A DNA stretch of 11,627 bases from Candidatus Aminicenantota bacterium. Lineage in GTDB: Bacteria; Acidobacteriota; Aminicenantia; Aminicenantales; Aminicenantaceae. Under the pieces are notes generated by a model. The model saw only the letters and a list, made by a program, of their open reading frames with translations. It was not told where the DNA came from and made no database searches. Position numbers and translations under genes: made by a program. Below, piece after piece: positions 1-6,448 of this stretch. The stretch is taken from the NCBI GenBank assembly GCA_030673995.1, contig DAOUYU010000040.1, positions 1-11,627 of the forward strand, given 5' to 3'. Numbering within the stretch: position 1 is the stretch's first letter; each line of letters starts with the position of its first letter.

Positions 1-125
1 AGGGAGTGGGGAAGGCGAAATGCCTCACTTTCGGTTCTCCGCCTGCTTGCTATCTGAGAGGAGAGGTCAGGCGTGATGGCGGAGGAAGGGCGAAGATGTT
101 TAACTGCTCCTTCCTCAATCCCTCT
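1..125. other. Left-edge segment without a recognisable gene; contains a hairpin
   Basis: I recognise no gene here. A perfect 8-bp inverted repeat, GAGGAAGG at 82-89 and CCTTCCTC at 109-116, encloses a 19-nt loop. No T-run follows it, so it is not a standard intrinsic terminator. TCCGCC (39-44) and GGCGGA (78-83) could form a longer stem across the middle. The frame 3-128 is open from the window edge to a TAG stop, but its 41 codons read as Gly/Arg/Cys-rich, low-credibility protein. The segment could be the end of a structured RNA or of a mobile element that starts outside the window. Confidence 0.3.
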
Positions 126-129
126 TAGC

Positions 130-157
130 CTGAATTATTTATAAAAACTGCCGATAC
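130..157 (+). repeat. 28-bp direct repeat, copy 1
   Basis: This 28-bp stretch starts CTGAATTATTTATAAAA and ends CTGCCGATAC, and it is repeated exactly at 385-412. Its first part, with the bases just upstream (TAGCC, 126-130), is the same sequence that forms the ends of the long palindromic repeat at 6449-6575 and the fragment at kbl's stop (4784-4804). The two exact copies flank 227 bp that contain palindromic repeat copy A. Confidence 0.85.
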
Positions 158-268
158 TTATAATTAATAGTCATGATACCCGCACATTATCATGCTTTTT
201 CAGTTGATCAAGGGGATCGCATTTTTTTTAGTTCCTTTTTCTTCTATCGGCATTTTTTACCCTCCGGG

Positions 269-381
269 CGAGCCGATCTCACCGCATCGGCTTCGTTGCA
301 ACCCATTCGCAGTAGATTACTACAGCTTCATGGGCTGCGGCCTTGCCGCTACGGCAATCTCAACTCGTAAATAATCCAGCC
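269..381 (-). repeat. Palindromic repeat, copy A (truncated at one end)
   Basis: From about 277 to 381 this matches the reverse complement of the 127-bp palindrome at 6449-6575 with roughly nine differences by eye. The shared parts include GCATCGGCTTCGTTGCA, CTACAGCTTCATGGGCTGCG and the terminal arm CTCGTAAATAATCCAG. On the left only CGAGCCGA (269-276) of the other arm is recognisable; the outer 14 or so bases are lost or replaced. Open frames of about 60 codons cross this copy (173-370, 192-374) but look like by-products of the repeat. It is a non-coding, fold-back element of unknown family, possibly MITE-like or REP-like. Confidence 0.8.
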
Positions 382-384
382 TGT

Positions 385-412
385 CTGAATTATTTATAAA
401 AACTGCCGATAC
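385..412 (+). repeat. 28-bp direct repeat, copy 2
   Basis: This is an exact second copy of 130-157. It begins four bases after the terminal arm of palindromic repeat copy A, so the arm sequences TAAATAATCCAGCC (368-381) and CTGAATTATTTA (385-396) sit head to head. The sequences after the two copies differ (TTATAATTAA against CTCTATTTAC), so the similarity stops at 28 bp. Confidence 0.85.
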
Positions 413-571
413 CTCTATTTACAATTATTCTTACTGAAAGGTTCTAAAAACTCATTATTATATTACATACTGATTAAATCAAAAAGCTTTTTTTTCATCC
501 AGCGATAGATATAGGTTTAATATTCTATCCTATTATCATGAAAAACATCAAAATCATAAAAGAAAAGAAGT
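413..571. other. A/T-rich intergenic stretch, no gene seen
   Basis: I see no gene, RNA gene or clear promoter here. There are short A/T palindromes such as AAAAAGCTTTTT near 482-493. An 11-codon frame starting at 538 (MKNIKIIKEKK) has no ribosome binding site and is most likely chance. Confidence 0.5.
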
Positions 572-611
572 AAAAAAAGGGGATAAAAAAATAGGACCGC
601 CCCCTTTTTTT
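572..611. terminator. Bidirectional hairpin / intrinsic terminator upstream of tdh
   Basis: AAAAAAAGGGG (572-582) pairs with CCCCTTTTTTT (601-611), giving an 11-bp stem with an 18-nt loop. It is A-flanked on the left and T-rich on the right, so it could end transcription from either side. It lies just upstream of the tdh promoter and would insulate that promoter. The A/T-flanked G4/C4 stem with a loop reading ATAGGACCGC also resembles the REP-type hairpins found in many copies in some genomes. The sequence differs from the hairpin at 6381-6433. Confidence 0.6.
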
Positions 612-629
612 CCTTTTTTTTGTTTTCAG

Positions 630-658
630 TTGACATATTTTATAGGGCAAGATATAAA
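630..658 (+). promoter_or_regulatory. Predicted sigma-70-type promoter for tdh
   Basis: The -35 box TTGACA (630-635, full consensus) and the -10 box TATAAA (653-658, 5 of 6) are separated by 17 bp. Transcription should begin near 665, giving a leader of about 33 nt that holds the ribosome binding site GGAGG (686-690). It lies directly downstream of the hairpin at 572-611. No operator was recognised. Confidence 0.7.
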
Positions 659-697
659 GTATAACTGCAATTCAAGAATACAATTGGAGGTCTACGA

Positions 698-1678
698 ATG
701 GCGAAAGAAATGAAAAATATCATGGTCACAGGAGCAGTTGGCCAGATTGGCTCCGAATTAACCGTGGCTTTGAGAAAAAAATATGGCAATGACAACGTCC
801 TGGCTACAGGACACAGAACTGAGCCTAAACCCGAGCTTCGAGACTCCGGTCCATTTGAATTCATCAATGTCTCTAAAAGGGAGACAATAGAAGAGGTCGT
901 TAAAAAATACAACATCGATACCATCTATCACCTTTCTGCGATCCTTTCGGCAGTAGGAGAAAAAAATCCCAAGCTCTGCTGGGATGTCAACATGAACGGA
1001 ACTTACAATATTCTGGAAGCAGCTATAGAACATGACATGACCAGGATCTTTGTTCCCAGTTCTATAGCTGCCTTCGGCCCTGAAACACCTCTCGATAATA
1101 CTCCTCAGGAAACAATTTTAAGACCAAAAACAATGTATGGAGTCACCAAAGTTGCCGGAGAACTCCTTTGTGATTATTACGTTAAGCGCTTTGGTCTCGA
1201 TGTACGCGGCTGCCGCTATCCCGGCATCATCAGCTATGAAACCCTTCCTGGTGGGGGCACAACAGACTACGCTGTAGCCATTTATTTTGAAGCCGTTAAG
1301 AATAAAAAATACACCTGTTTCGTGAAAGAAGACACACGGCTTCCCATGATGTATATGCCCGATTGCCTGAATGCAGCTATAGATTTAATGGAGGCTGATC
1401 TTTCCCGGCTTAAACACTATTCAGACTTTAATGTAACAGCTATGAGCTTTTCTGCCGGTGAACTGGCCGCCGAGATCAAAAAGCACATTCCTGAGTTTAC
1501 CTGTGAATACGAGCCCGACTTCAGACAGGAAATTGCTGACTCCTGGCCCAATTCTCTTGACGATTCAGCTGCCCGGGAAGAATGGGGATGGGAGCCAAGC
1601 TATGATTTAGCCGCCATGACCGCAGATATGCTCGAAGTCCTCACCAAGCGCCATGCAGAGGGAAATCTAGGCTACTAA
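698..1678 (+). CDS. tdh: L-threonine 3-dehydrogenase, short-chain (epimerase-like) type
   Basis: This cytosolic enzyme probably oxidises L-threonine with NAD+ to 2-amino-3-ketobutyrate, the first step of threonine breakdown to glycine. The 326-residue protein belongs to the extended short-chain dehydrogenase family. The nucleotide-binding motif is at residues 12-18 (GAVGQIG), a serine pair is at 121-122 (SSIAAFGP), and the catalytic YxxxK is Y147/K151 (MYGVTK). The segment RYPGIIS (173-179) and the length fit the epimerase-like threonine dehydrogenases rather than the zinc-dependent alcohol-dehydrogenase type. ATG at 698 is preceded by GGAGG with a 7-nt gap. The partner gene kbl lies 1.9 kb downstream on the same strand, which supports the assignment over a generic sugar epimerase. 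Its stop is 7 bp from the convergent stop of the next gene, with no terminator in between. Confidence 0.87.
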   Translation: MAKEMKNIMVTGAVGQIGSELTVALRKKYGNDNVLATGHRTEPKPELRDSGPFEFINVSKRETIEEVVKKYNIDTIYHLSAILSAVGEKNPKLCWDVNMNGTYNILEAAIEHDMTRIFVPSSIAAFGPETPLDNTPQETILRPKTMYGVTKVAGELLCDYYVKRFGLDVRGCRYPGIISYETLPGGGTTDYAVAIYFEAVKNKKYTCFVKEDTRLPMMYMPDCLNAAIDLMEADLSRLKHYSDFNVTAMSFSAGELAAEIKKHIPEFTCEYEPDFRQEIADSWPNSLDDSAAREEWGWEPSYDLAAMTADMLEVLTKRHAEGNLGY

Positions 1679-1685
1679 TCCCAGG

Positions 1686-2552
1686 TTAATCAAGAAGGTC
1701 CTGAGATTCCAGCTTATCTCTTAAAAAATTCGGTAAAGAAAATGCCGCACGATGGATGTGCAGATTAAAATATTTAAGCTCTTCGGGAGGATTTCTTTTT
1801 ATATCGAAAGGTTTAATCTCGTCTGAGAGAAAAACAAAGCACCAATATCCACCGGGATAGGTTGGAACAGGACTCACATAAAAACAGACAATTTTAAAAA
1901 GCTTCATGAGAAAATCATTTTTATCATAAATTGACTCCGCTTTAAAAAAAGGAGATCCAACCTGCGCAACCACTATACCTCCAGGACTAAGACACTTTTT
2001 TAGCTTTTCGTAAAAATCACTTTCATGAAGATTAGCAGAAGGGCCAACAGGGTCTGAGGAGTCAATGAAAACAATATCAAACTTTTTGGTTGTCTTTTCG
2101 ATAAATTCTCTTCCGTCAGAAAAGATAAGCTCGGTCCTTTCGTCTCTTAAAGAGGACTTCAGCCAGGGAAAATATTTTTGAGAAACCTCTATAACCTCTC
2201 GATCGATCTCGACAAGGCAAGCATACTTTATCGAGTGGCGCAGAACTTCTTTAAGCAATCCCCCATCTCCACCTCCGATAACAAGAAGATTCTGAGGAAA
2301 AGGATGTGTAATCAAAGCTGGATGAGCAAGCATTTCATGATAAAAATATTCATCTTTTTCCGTGGTCTGAATAAGCCCGTCCAAAAGCAAGACTTTTCCA
2401 AAATACTCATTCTCAATAACCTCAATTTCTTGATATTGGGACTTAGATTTGTGAAGAAAATTTTTCACCTTTAAGAAAATACCGCACGATCGGGTATGGT
2501 ATTCCCTTACTTCATATGAGGCTTCTTCTTTATTTTTATTATCGTCAGTCAT
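1686..2552 (-). CDS. speE: Spermidine synthase (putrescine-type aminopropyltransferase)
   Basis: It should transfer an aminopropyl group from decarboxylated S-adenosylmethionine to a diamine, most likely putrescine, in the cytosol. The 288-residue length is typical. All family landmarks are present: SQYQEIEV with Q41, DG..Q..EKDEYFYHEML with Y71-H72-E73, the Rossmann motif GGGDGG (93-98), the acidic EID (115-117), and the catalytic DSSDPVGP with D164 and D167. It is the second gene of a two-gene unit. Its ATG overlaps the upstream TGA by 4 bp (ATGA), so translation is probably coupled. Only a weak ribosome binding site (CTGGA) is visible. The first 15 residues are polar and variable. No adenosylmethionine decarboxylase gene is nearby. 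Function is well supported; the exact amine acceptor is inferred. Confidence 0.88.
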   Translation of the reverse strand: MTDDNKNKEEASYEVREYHTRSCGIFLKVKNFLHKSKSQYQEIEVIENEYFGKVLLLDGLIQTTEKDEYFYHEMLAHPALITHPFPQNLLVIGGGDGGLLKEVLRHSIKYACLVEIDREVIEVSQKYFPWLKSSLRDERTELIFSDGREFIEKTTKKFDIVFIDSSDPVGPSANLHESDFYEKLKKCLSPGGIVVAQVGSPFFKAESIYDKNDFLMKLFKIVCFYVSPVPTYPGGYWCFVFLSDEIKPFDIKRNPPEELKYFNLHIHRAAFSLPNFLRDKLESQDLLD

Positions 2553-3460
2553 AGTTTCCAGATAAAGGGTTTCTTATCGGTCAAAATTTTACCCTTTTTT
2601 AAATCTTTCATCAAATAGAGGGGCAGGGCAAAATAGCCCCTGTGCATGCCCGGATGATAATATTTTAAGTTCTTAACTCCCCGTTTGCGCATCCTCCCGG
2701 CTATTTCCTTTTCTTCCAGCGCGAGTGGATTTTTTTGCTTGGAGGCCAGAATAAATCCCCAAGGTAAGCTGAAGGATAGAACAAAAGTCCAGTACGGCCG
2801 AATAACAGGAAAAATCCCTTCTAAGGTTTTTGTCAGGGAACAATAGAATTGATTGTAATAAGAATCCGCGCTTCCTGCCTGAAGGACAAACAGACCATCC
2901 TCTTTTAAGGCTTCAAATATTCTCTCGAAAAATTCTTTTGTAAACAGGTAAACAGATGGCCCTTTTTCCACAGGCTCCGTTAGATCTGAAATGATGACAT
3001 CAAATTTTTTTCTTGTCTTTTCGACAAAAGAGCGGGCATCTGAAAAAATGAGATTTATCTTTGGATCCGAAAAAGCACCCTCTGACCACTCTGGCAAATA
3101 TGTCTTGCATATCTCTATCAGTTCCCTGTCAATATCAACCATCGTTACTTTTTTTACCGTGTTGTGCCTGAGCACTTCCCTTGCGGTTGCGCCCTCCCCT
3201 CCTCCGAGCACCAATACATCTCGAGGCGAACGGTGAAAAAGGAGGCCAGGATGAACCAGAGATTCATGATAAACAAATTCATCTATCTGTGCTGACTGAA
3301 TCTTATCGTCAATAAAAAGGACTTTACCGAGATACCGGTTGTAAAAACACTGAACAAATTGATATTTCGTCTTCCCCTGATAGTAGAGTTTATCGATTTT
3401 GAATGCTCTTGTGAAATCATCTGAAAAGGGCTCAAAAAAATATAACCCTTCGCTCATCAT
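2549..3460 (-). CDS. Aminopropyltransferase of the Thermus SpeE / ACL5 (thermospermine synthase) type
   Basis: A 303-residue paralogue of the following gene, from a different branch. The signature GGGEGATAREVLRH (86-99), followed by VDID (108-111), LPEW..GAFSDP and DAR (141-143), matches what I remember of Thermus SpeE and plant ACL5. Those enzymes act on agmatine/aminopropylagmatine or make thermospermine. The catalytic loop reads DLTEP (D159, E162), where the classical enzymes have D..D. The second acidic residue is therefore Glu, which could alter acceptor choice. The frame stays open upstream to a TTG at 3502, but a strong promoter lies between that codon and ATG 3460, so I choose ATG 3460 (a second ATG follows directly). 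No ribosome binding site precedes it; see the promoter entry. The substrate is unproven. Confidence 0.83.
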   Translation of the reverse strand: MMSEGLYFFEPFSDDFTRAFKIDKLYYQGKTKYQFVQCFYNRYLGKVLFIDDKIQSAQIDEFVYHESLVHPGLLFHRSPRDVLVLGGGEGATAREVLRHNTVKKVTMVDIDRELIEICKTYLPEWSEGAFSDPKINLIFSDARSFVEKTRKKFDVIISDLTEPVEKGPSVYLFTKEFFERIFEALKEDGLFVLQAGSADSYYNQFYCSLTKTLEGIFPVIRPYWTFVLSFSLPWGFILASKQKNPLALEEKEIAGRMRKRGVKNLKYYHPGMHRGYFALPLYLMKDLKKGKILTDKKPFIWKL

Positions 3461-3467
3461 TGCTGGA

Positions 3468-3496
3468 ATTATATCAGGTAAGGAATAAAGAGTAAA
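3468..3496 (-). promoter_or_regulatory. Predicted promoter of the two aminopropyltransferase genes, probably leaderless
   Basis: On the minus strand the -10 box is TATAAT (3468-3473, full consensus) and the -35 box is TTTACT (3491-3496, 4 of 6), with 17 bp between them. Only 7 bases separate the -10 box from ATG 3460. Transcription would therefore start at or within a base or so of the initiation codon and leave no room for a ribosome binding site. This fits the absence of one. Confidence 0.6.
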
Positions 3497-3529
3497 CAAC
3501 AAAAGAAAACGAACTTTTCGAAAAAAATA

Positions 3530-3558
3530 TAGACCCTGCCTGTTATTTTTGATATAGT
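3530..3558 (+). promoter_or_regulatory. Possible promoter for kbl
   Basis: TAGACC (3530-3535, 4 of 6 to the -35 consensus) and TATAGT (3553-3558, 5 of 6 to the -10 consensus) are spaced by 17 bp. The start would be near 3565, shortly before the ribosome binding site GGAGG (3573-3577). It diverges from the aminopropyltransferase promoter within about 120 bp, so the two could influence each other. Confidence 0.45.
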
Positions 3559-3583
3559 CTATAAACTCAAAAGGAGGTATGGA

Positions 3584-4786
3584 ATGTATGGCAAAATAAA
3601 GGAAGATTTAACAAATGAAATTCAGTCCATTCGTGATGCAGGACTCTACAAAACTGAAAGAGTCATCATGACTCCCCAGAGTGCGGAGATCAATGTCAAA
3701 GGCGGACAAGAAGTCCTGAATTTTTGCGCCAACAACTATCTCGGTCTTTCGAGTCACCCCAAGGTTATCGAAGCTGCCCACAAGACGCTTGATGAATGGG
3801 GATACGGTATGAGTTCGGTTCGGTTTATCTGCGGAACCCAGGACATTCATAAGATTCTGGAACAGAAGATCACTACTTTTCTCCAGACCGAAGATACACT
3901 CCTTTTTGCGGCCTGCTTTGACGCTAACGGAGGAGCTTTTGAACCCATTCTTGGAGCAGAAGACGCTATCATCACTGACCAGCTCAACCACGCATCCGTT
4001 ATCGATGGTATCCGCCTTTGCAAAGCCCAGAGATATATCTTTAAGCATGCTAATATGGCGGACCTCGAGGAGAAATTAAAGGAAACCCAGGGAGCCCGTT
4101 ACAGATTGATCGGAACAGATGGAGTGTTCTCAATGGATGGTAATATTGCCAAGCTGGATGAAATCTGTGACCTGGCAGATAAATACGATGCCTTGGTTAT
4201 GATCGATGATGCCCACGCAACAGGATTTATTGGTAAAACAGGAAGAGGGACTCCGGAATACAGAGAAGTGATGGGCAGGATAGATATCATCACAGGTACT
4301 CTTGGAAAAGCACTCGGAGGAGCCTCAGGCGGATTTATATCCGGAAGAAAAGAACTCATCGAGCTTTACAGACAGCGTTCAAGACCCTATCTTTTCAGCA
4401 ACACCTTAGCCCCTGCTGTTGTTGGAGCATCCATTGCGGTTTTCGACCTCCTTTCTGAAACCACAGAACTGAGGGATAAACTGGAAGATAACACAAAATA
4501 CTTCCGGGAAAAAATGACTGAAGCAGGATTTGAAATCACACCGGGAATTCATCCCATTGTGCCTATTATGCTCGGCAAGTTCGAAAACGATGCCAAACTT
4601 TCTCAAGATATGGCCCGAGATCTCCTTGACGAAGGAATTTATGTCATTGGATTCTATTATCCTGTTGTTGCCCGAGGTCAGTCAAGAATAAGAGTCCAGC
4701 TCTCAGCAGCCCATGAAAGACACCACGTGGATAAAGCCATAGATGCCTTTACGCGAATCGGAAAGAAATATAACGTCATTTCTTAG
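3584..4786 (+). CDS. kbl: Glycine C-acetyltransferase (2-amino-3-ketobutyrate CoA ligase)
   Basis: This PLP enzyme cleaves 2-amino-3-ketobutyrate with CoA to glycine and acetyl-CoA, completing the pathway begun by tdh. At 400 residues it has normal family length. Visible landmarks are NFCANNYLGLSSHP (46-59), NHASVIDG with the ring-stacking H136, DDAHATGF with D208 and H211, and the PLP lysine K242 in TGTLGKALGGASGG. The C-terminal half carries the expected SRIRVQLSAAH. ATG 3584 follows GGAGG with a 6-nt gap. The gene has its own upstream region and is not in a simple operon with tdh, since two antisense genes lie between. Its TAG stop is the first three bases of a repeat fragment (TAGCCTGAATTATT), so the last codons abut a repeat. 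Related KBL-family synthases (BioF, ALAS) are less likely given tdh nearby. Confidence 0.92.
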   Translation: MYGKIKEDLTNEIQSIRDAGLYKTERVIMTPQSAEINVKGGQEVLNFCANNYLGLSSHPKVIEAAHKTLDEWGYGMSSVRFICGTQDIHKILEQKITTFLQTEDTLLFAACFDANGGAFEPILGAEDAIITDQLNHASVIDGIRLCKAQRYIFKHANMADLEEKLKETQGARYRLIGTDGVFSMDGNIAKLDEICDLADKYDALVMIDDAHATGFIGKTGRGTPEYREVMGRIDIITGTLGKALGGASGGFISGRKELIELYRQRSRPYLFSNTLAPAVVGASIAVFDLLSETTELRDKLEDNTKYFREKMTEAGFEITPGIHPIVPIMLGKFENDAKLSQDMARDLLDEGIYVIGFYYPVVARGQSRIRVQLSAAHERHHVDKAIDAFTRIGKKYNVIS

Positions 4787-4809
4787 CCTGAATTATTCAT
4801 AAAAGGCTA
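4784..4809 (+). repeat. Repeat-end fragment containing the kbl stop codon
   Basis: TAGCCTGAATTATTCATAAA (4784-4803) matches 126-145 with one mismatch, and the match extends left through TCT. Its first 14 bases also match the ends of the palindrome at 6449-6575. TAGCCT (4784-4789) can pair with AGGCTA (4804-4809), giving a short 6-bp hairpin. No T-run follows closely, so termination here is doubtful. The stretch from here to 4838 holds nothing else I recognise. Confidence 0.65.
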
Positions 4810-4838
4810 GTAAGATAGGGACGTGTTTGTGCTTTTTG

Positions 4839-6224
4839 TTACTCCTTGTCCACCTTCGCCAGTGTGATCCCCGGAGAACCATAAAAAATGGAAACAAGGG
4901 GATTAGCCAGATTCAGAAAAGCGTAAGGGAGATAAAGAAGAGGATTGACTCCTAGAGCCGCACCCATAAAAGCGCCACAGCTATTCCAGGGAATAAGAGG
5001 AGAAGTCAAAGTTCCGGAATCCTCAAGACATCGAGATAGATTTTTTGGATGAAGCCCGTGTGAATCAAAAGCCTTCTTGTACATCCTCCCGGGGATGACA
5101 ATCGCCATATACTGATCTGAGGCAATGACATTCATTCCAATACAGCTAATAATTGTCGTTGCCACAAGAGAGCCTGTCCTCTTCACTCTTTTTAGGAGGG
5201 ATCTGGCCATAACTTCAAGCATCCCTGTCCGTTCCATAATGCCTCCGAAGGATAGAGCGCAGATGATCAAGGCTACAGTTTCCATCATGCTCAAAAGCCC
5301 TCCTCTTGTCAGCAATGTATCCACCATCTCGACTCCTGTTTGAGAAACATACCCCGAATGAGCGGCCTGGATAACTTCGCTCATAGATGTTGACTGAGTG
5401 ATCATGGCAAAAATACCGCCCAGGACTGTCCCGCCAAATAGAGCTGGAAGAGGAGGGATTTTTTTCACAACCATCACGATAACCAGACAGGGAGGAAGCA
5501 AGAGAATGGGATGTATAAAAAAATTTGCTTTGATGGTAGAAAGTAATGCTGCGATCTTTTCTGTCTCTAAAACTCCCCCTGAAAACTTAATACCGAGCAA
5601 TCCATAAAGAATTATGGCAAGAATATATCCGGGGACTGTGGTGTAGACCATATGCCTGATATGAGAAAAAAGGTCTGTTCCCGCTACAGCCGGGGCAAGA
5701 TTGGTCGTATCTGAAAGAGGAGACATCTTATCTCCGAAGTAAGCCCCTGAAATTATGGCACCGGCTACGATATAAACCGGGATTCCCAGCCCGGTGCCCA
5801 CACCGATGAGTGCGACTCCAACTGTCCCTGCTGTTGACCAGGAAGATCCTGTTCCCAAAGAAACGATAGAACAGATGATAAGTGTAGCGACAAGAAAAAT
5901 TCCCGGGGAGAGAACCTTTAATCCGTAATAAATCATGGAAGGGACTACGCCACCAATGATCCAGGTTCCAATCAATGTTCCGACGATCATCAGAATCAGA
6001 ATGGCACCCATAGCCAGAGTAATACCATATACCATTCCCCCCTGGATATCTTTCCACGGACGTTTATGAAAAGCTGCAACCGCAGCTGCCACTGCTGCGG
6101 CAGCGATTAAAGGCATGTGAGGCGACTGCTTGAATACGCCGATTGTAATGGATAATGTTCCTACTAAAAAAATAACGGGAATCAGGGCAAATCCCAGCTT
6201 TATTTCTTTTCCTTTATCTGCCAT
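4839..6224 (-). CDS. nhaC: NhaC-family Na+/H+ antiporter
   Basis: An inner-membrane secondary transporter of 461 residues with about ten to twelve hydrophobic segments, the first at about residues 11-30 after a short charged N-terminus. Family signatures are clear: GTGSSWSTAGTVG (124-136), GAYFGDKMSPLSDTTNLAPA (160-179) and LEDSGTLTSPLIPWNSCGA (400-418). NhaC proteins swap external protons for internal sodium. Some relatives (MleN) couple malate/lactate exchange, and sequence alone does not separate these. The ATG at 6224 has AGAGG almost touching it, an unusually short spacing. TATAAA on the minus strand (6237-6242) could be a -10 box but has no good -35. It converges on kbl with 52 bp between stop codons. 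It is separated from the upstream minus-strand gene by 358 bp and a strong terminator, so it is probably expressed alone. Confidence 0.88.
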   Translation of the reverse strand: MADKGKEIKLGFALIPVIFLVGTLSITIGVFKQSPHMPLIAAAAVAAAVAAFHKRPWKDIQGGMVYGITLAMGAILILMIVGTLIGTWIIGGVVPSMIYYGLKVLSPGIFLVATLIICSIVSLGTGSSWSTAGTVGVALIGVGTGLGIPVYIVAGAIISGAYFGDKMSPLSDTTNLAPAVAGTDLFSHIRHMVYTTVPGYILAIILYGLLGIKFSGGVLETEKIAALLSTIKANFFIHPILLLPPCLVIVMVVKKIPPLPALFGGTVLGGIFAMITQSTSMSEVIQAAHSGYVSQTGVEMVDTLLTRGGLLSMMETVALIICALSFGGIMERTGMLEVMARSLLKRVKRTGSLVATTIISCIGMNVIASDQYMAIVIPGRMYKKAFDSHGLHPKNLSRCLEDSGTLTSPLIPWNSCGAFMGAALGVNPLLYLPYAFLNLANPLVSIFYGSPGITLAKVDKE

Positions 6225-6242
6225 GCCTCTTTTCTCTTTATA

Positions 6243-6380
6243 AAGTTACGAAATTTTAAGCAAAAAGGCAGCAAAAAGCAAATAGATCTAAAAAGGCTCT
6301 GGGGGATAGCCTCGCTCCCCTTCAGATTTTTAACGCCATTCTCCATTCGGCCTTCTCGGCGGCCTCGGAACTCCGCACCA
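6243..6380. other. Intergenic stretch with an orphan hairpin
   Basis: No gene is seen. TCTG+GGGGA (6298-6306) pairs with TCCCC and CAGA (6316-6320, 6323-6326), and TTTTT follows on the plus strand. It looks like a plus-strand terminator, but no plus-strand gene lies upstream in reach. The next 40 bp are C/G-rich with repeated GGCC (CGGCCTTCTCGGCGGCC, 6349-6365) and may be the remnant of another repeat. Confidence 0.4.
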
Positions 6381-6433
6381 AAAAAAAGGGGACAGGCAAC
6401 TTTTTGATAAAAAGTAGCCTGTCCCCTTTTTTT
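6381..6433. terminator. 53-nt near-perfect hairpin; bidirectional terminator and REP-like repeat
   Basis: AAAAAAAGGGGACAGGC (6381-6397) pairs over 17 bp with its complement at 6417-6433. After one A/A mismatch, ACTTTTT (6399-6405) pairs with AAAAAGT (6409-6415) around a GAT loop. Each strand ends in seven or more T, so it should terminate transcription in both directions, including read-through from the gene ending at 6583. The GGGGACAGGC core flanked by A and T runs resembles repeats that I recall being scattered through some genomes next to RAYT (REP-associated tyrosine) transposases. No transposase is in the window. Confidence 0.8.
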
Positions 6434-6448
6434 GAAGAATTTGAACTA

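Noticed and set aside
5..38. Possible group II intron domain V: 34 nt starting GAG, with a central GAAA and ending GGTTC
   Set aside because: The AGC catalytic triad reads AGT, the GAAA loop is not closed by proper pairs, and several stem pairs fail. No reverse transcriptase is in the window.
3..128. Frame open from the left edge to a TAG at 126-128, possible 3' end of a gene
   Set aside because: The 41 residues are Gly/Arg/Cys-rich with no recognisable motif, and all frames in this short stretch are equally uninformative. The stop coincides with a repeat end, as at kbl, but that alone does not support a gene.
173..374. Two overlapping open frames of about 60-65 codons on the plus strand
   Set aside because: They run across the palindromic repeat copy A and A/T-rich flanks, have no ribosome binding site and encode Phe/Ser-rich or Arg-rich nonsense-like protein.
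3461..3502. N-terminal extension of the ACL5-like gene to a TTG start at 3502
   Set aside because: The extension has no ribosome binding site and would overlap a near-consensus promoter whose start point is at ATG 3460.
698..4786. A biosynthetic or defence gene cluster made of the dehydrogenase, PLP enzyme and two methyltransferase-like folds
   Set aside because: Each gene fits a well-known primary-metabolism family with its catalytic residues present. The Rossmann-fold pair are aminopropyltransferases, not methyltransferases, and tdh/kbl form a standard pathway.
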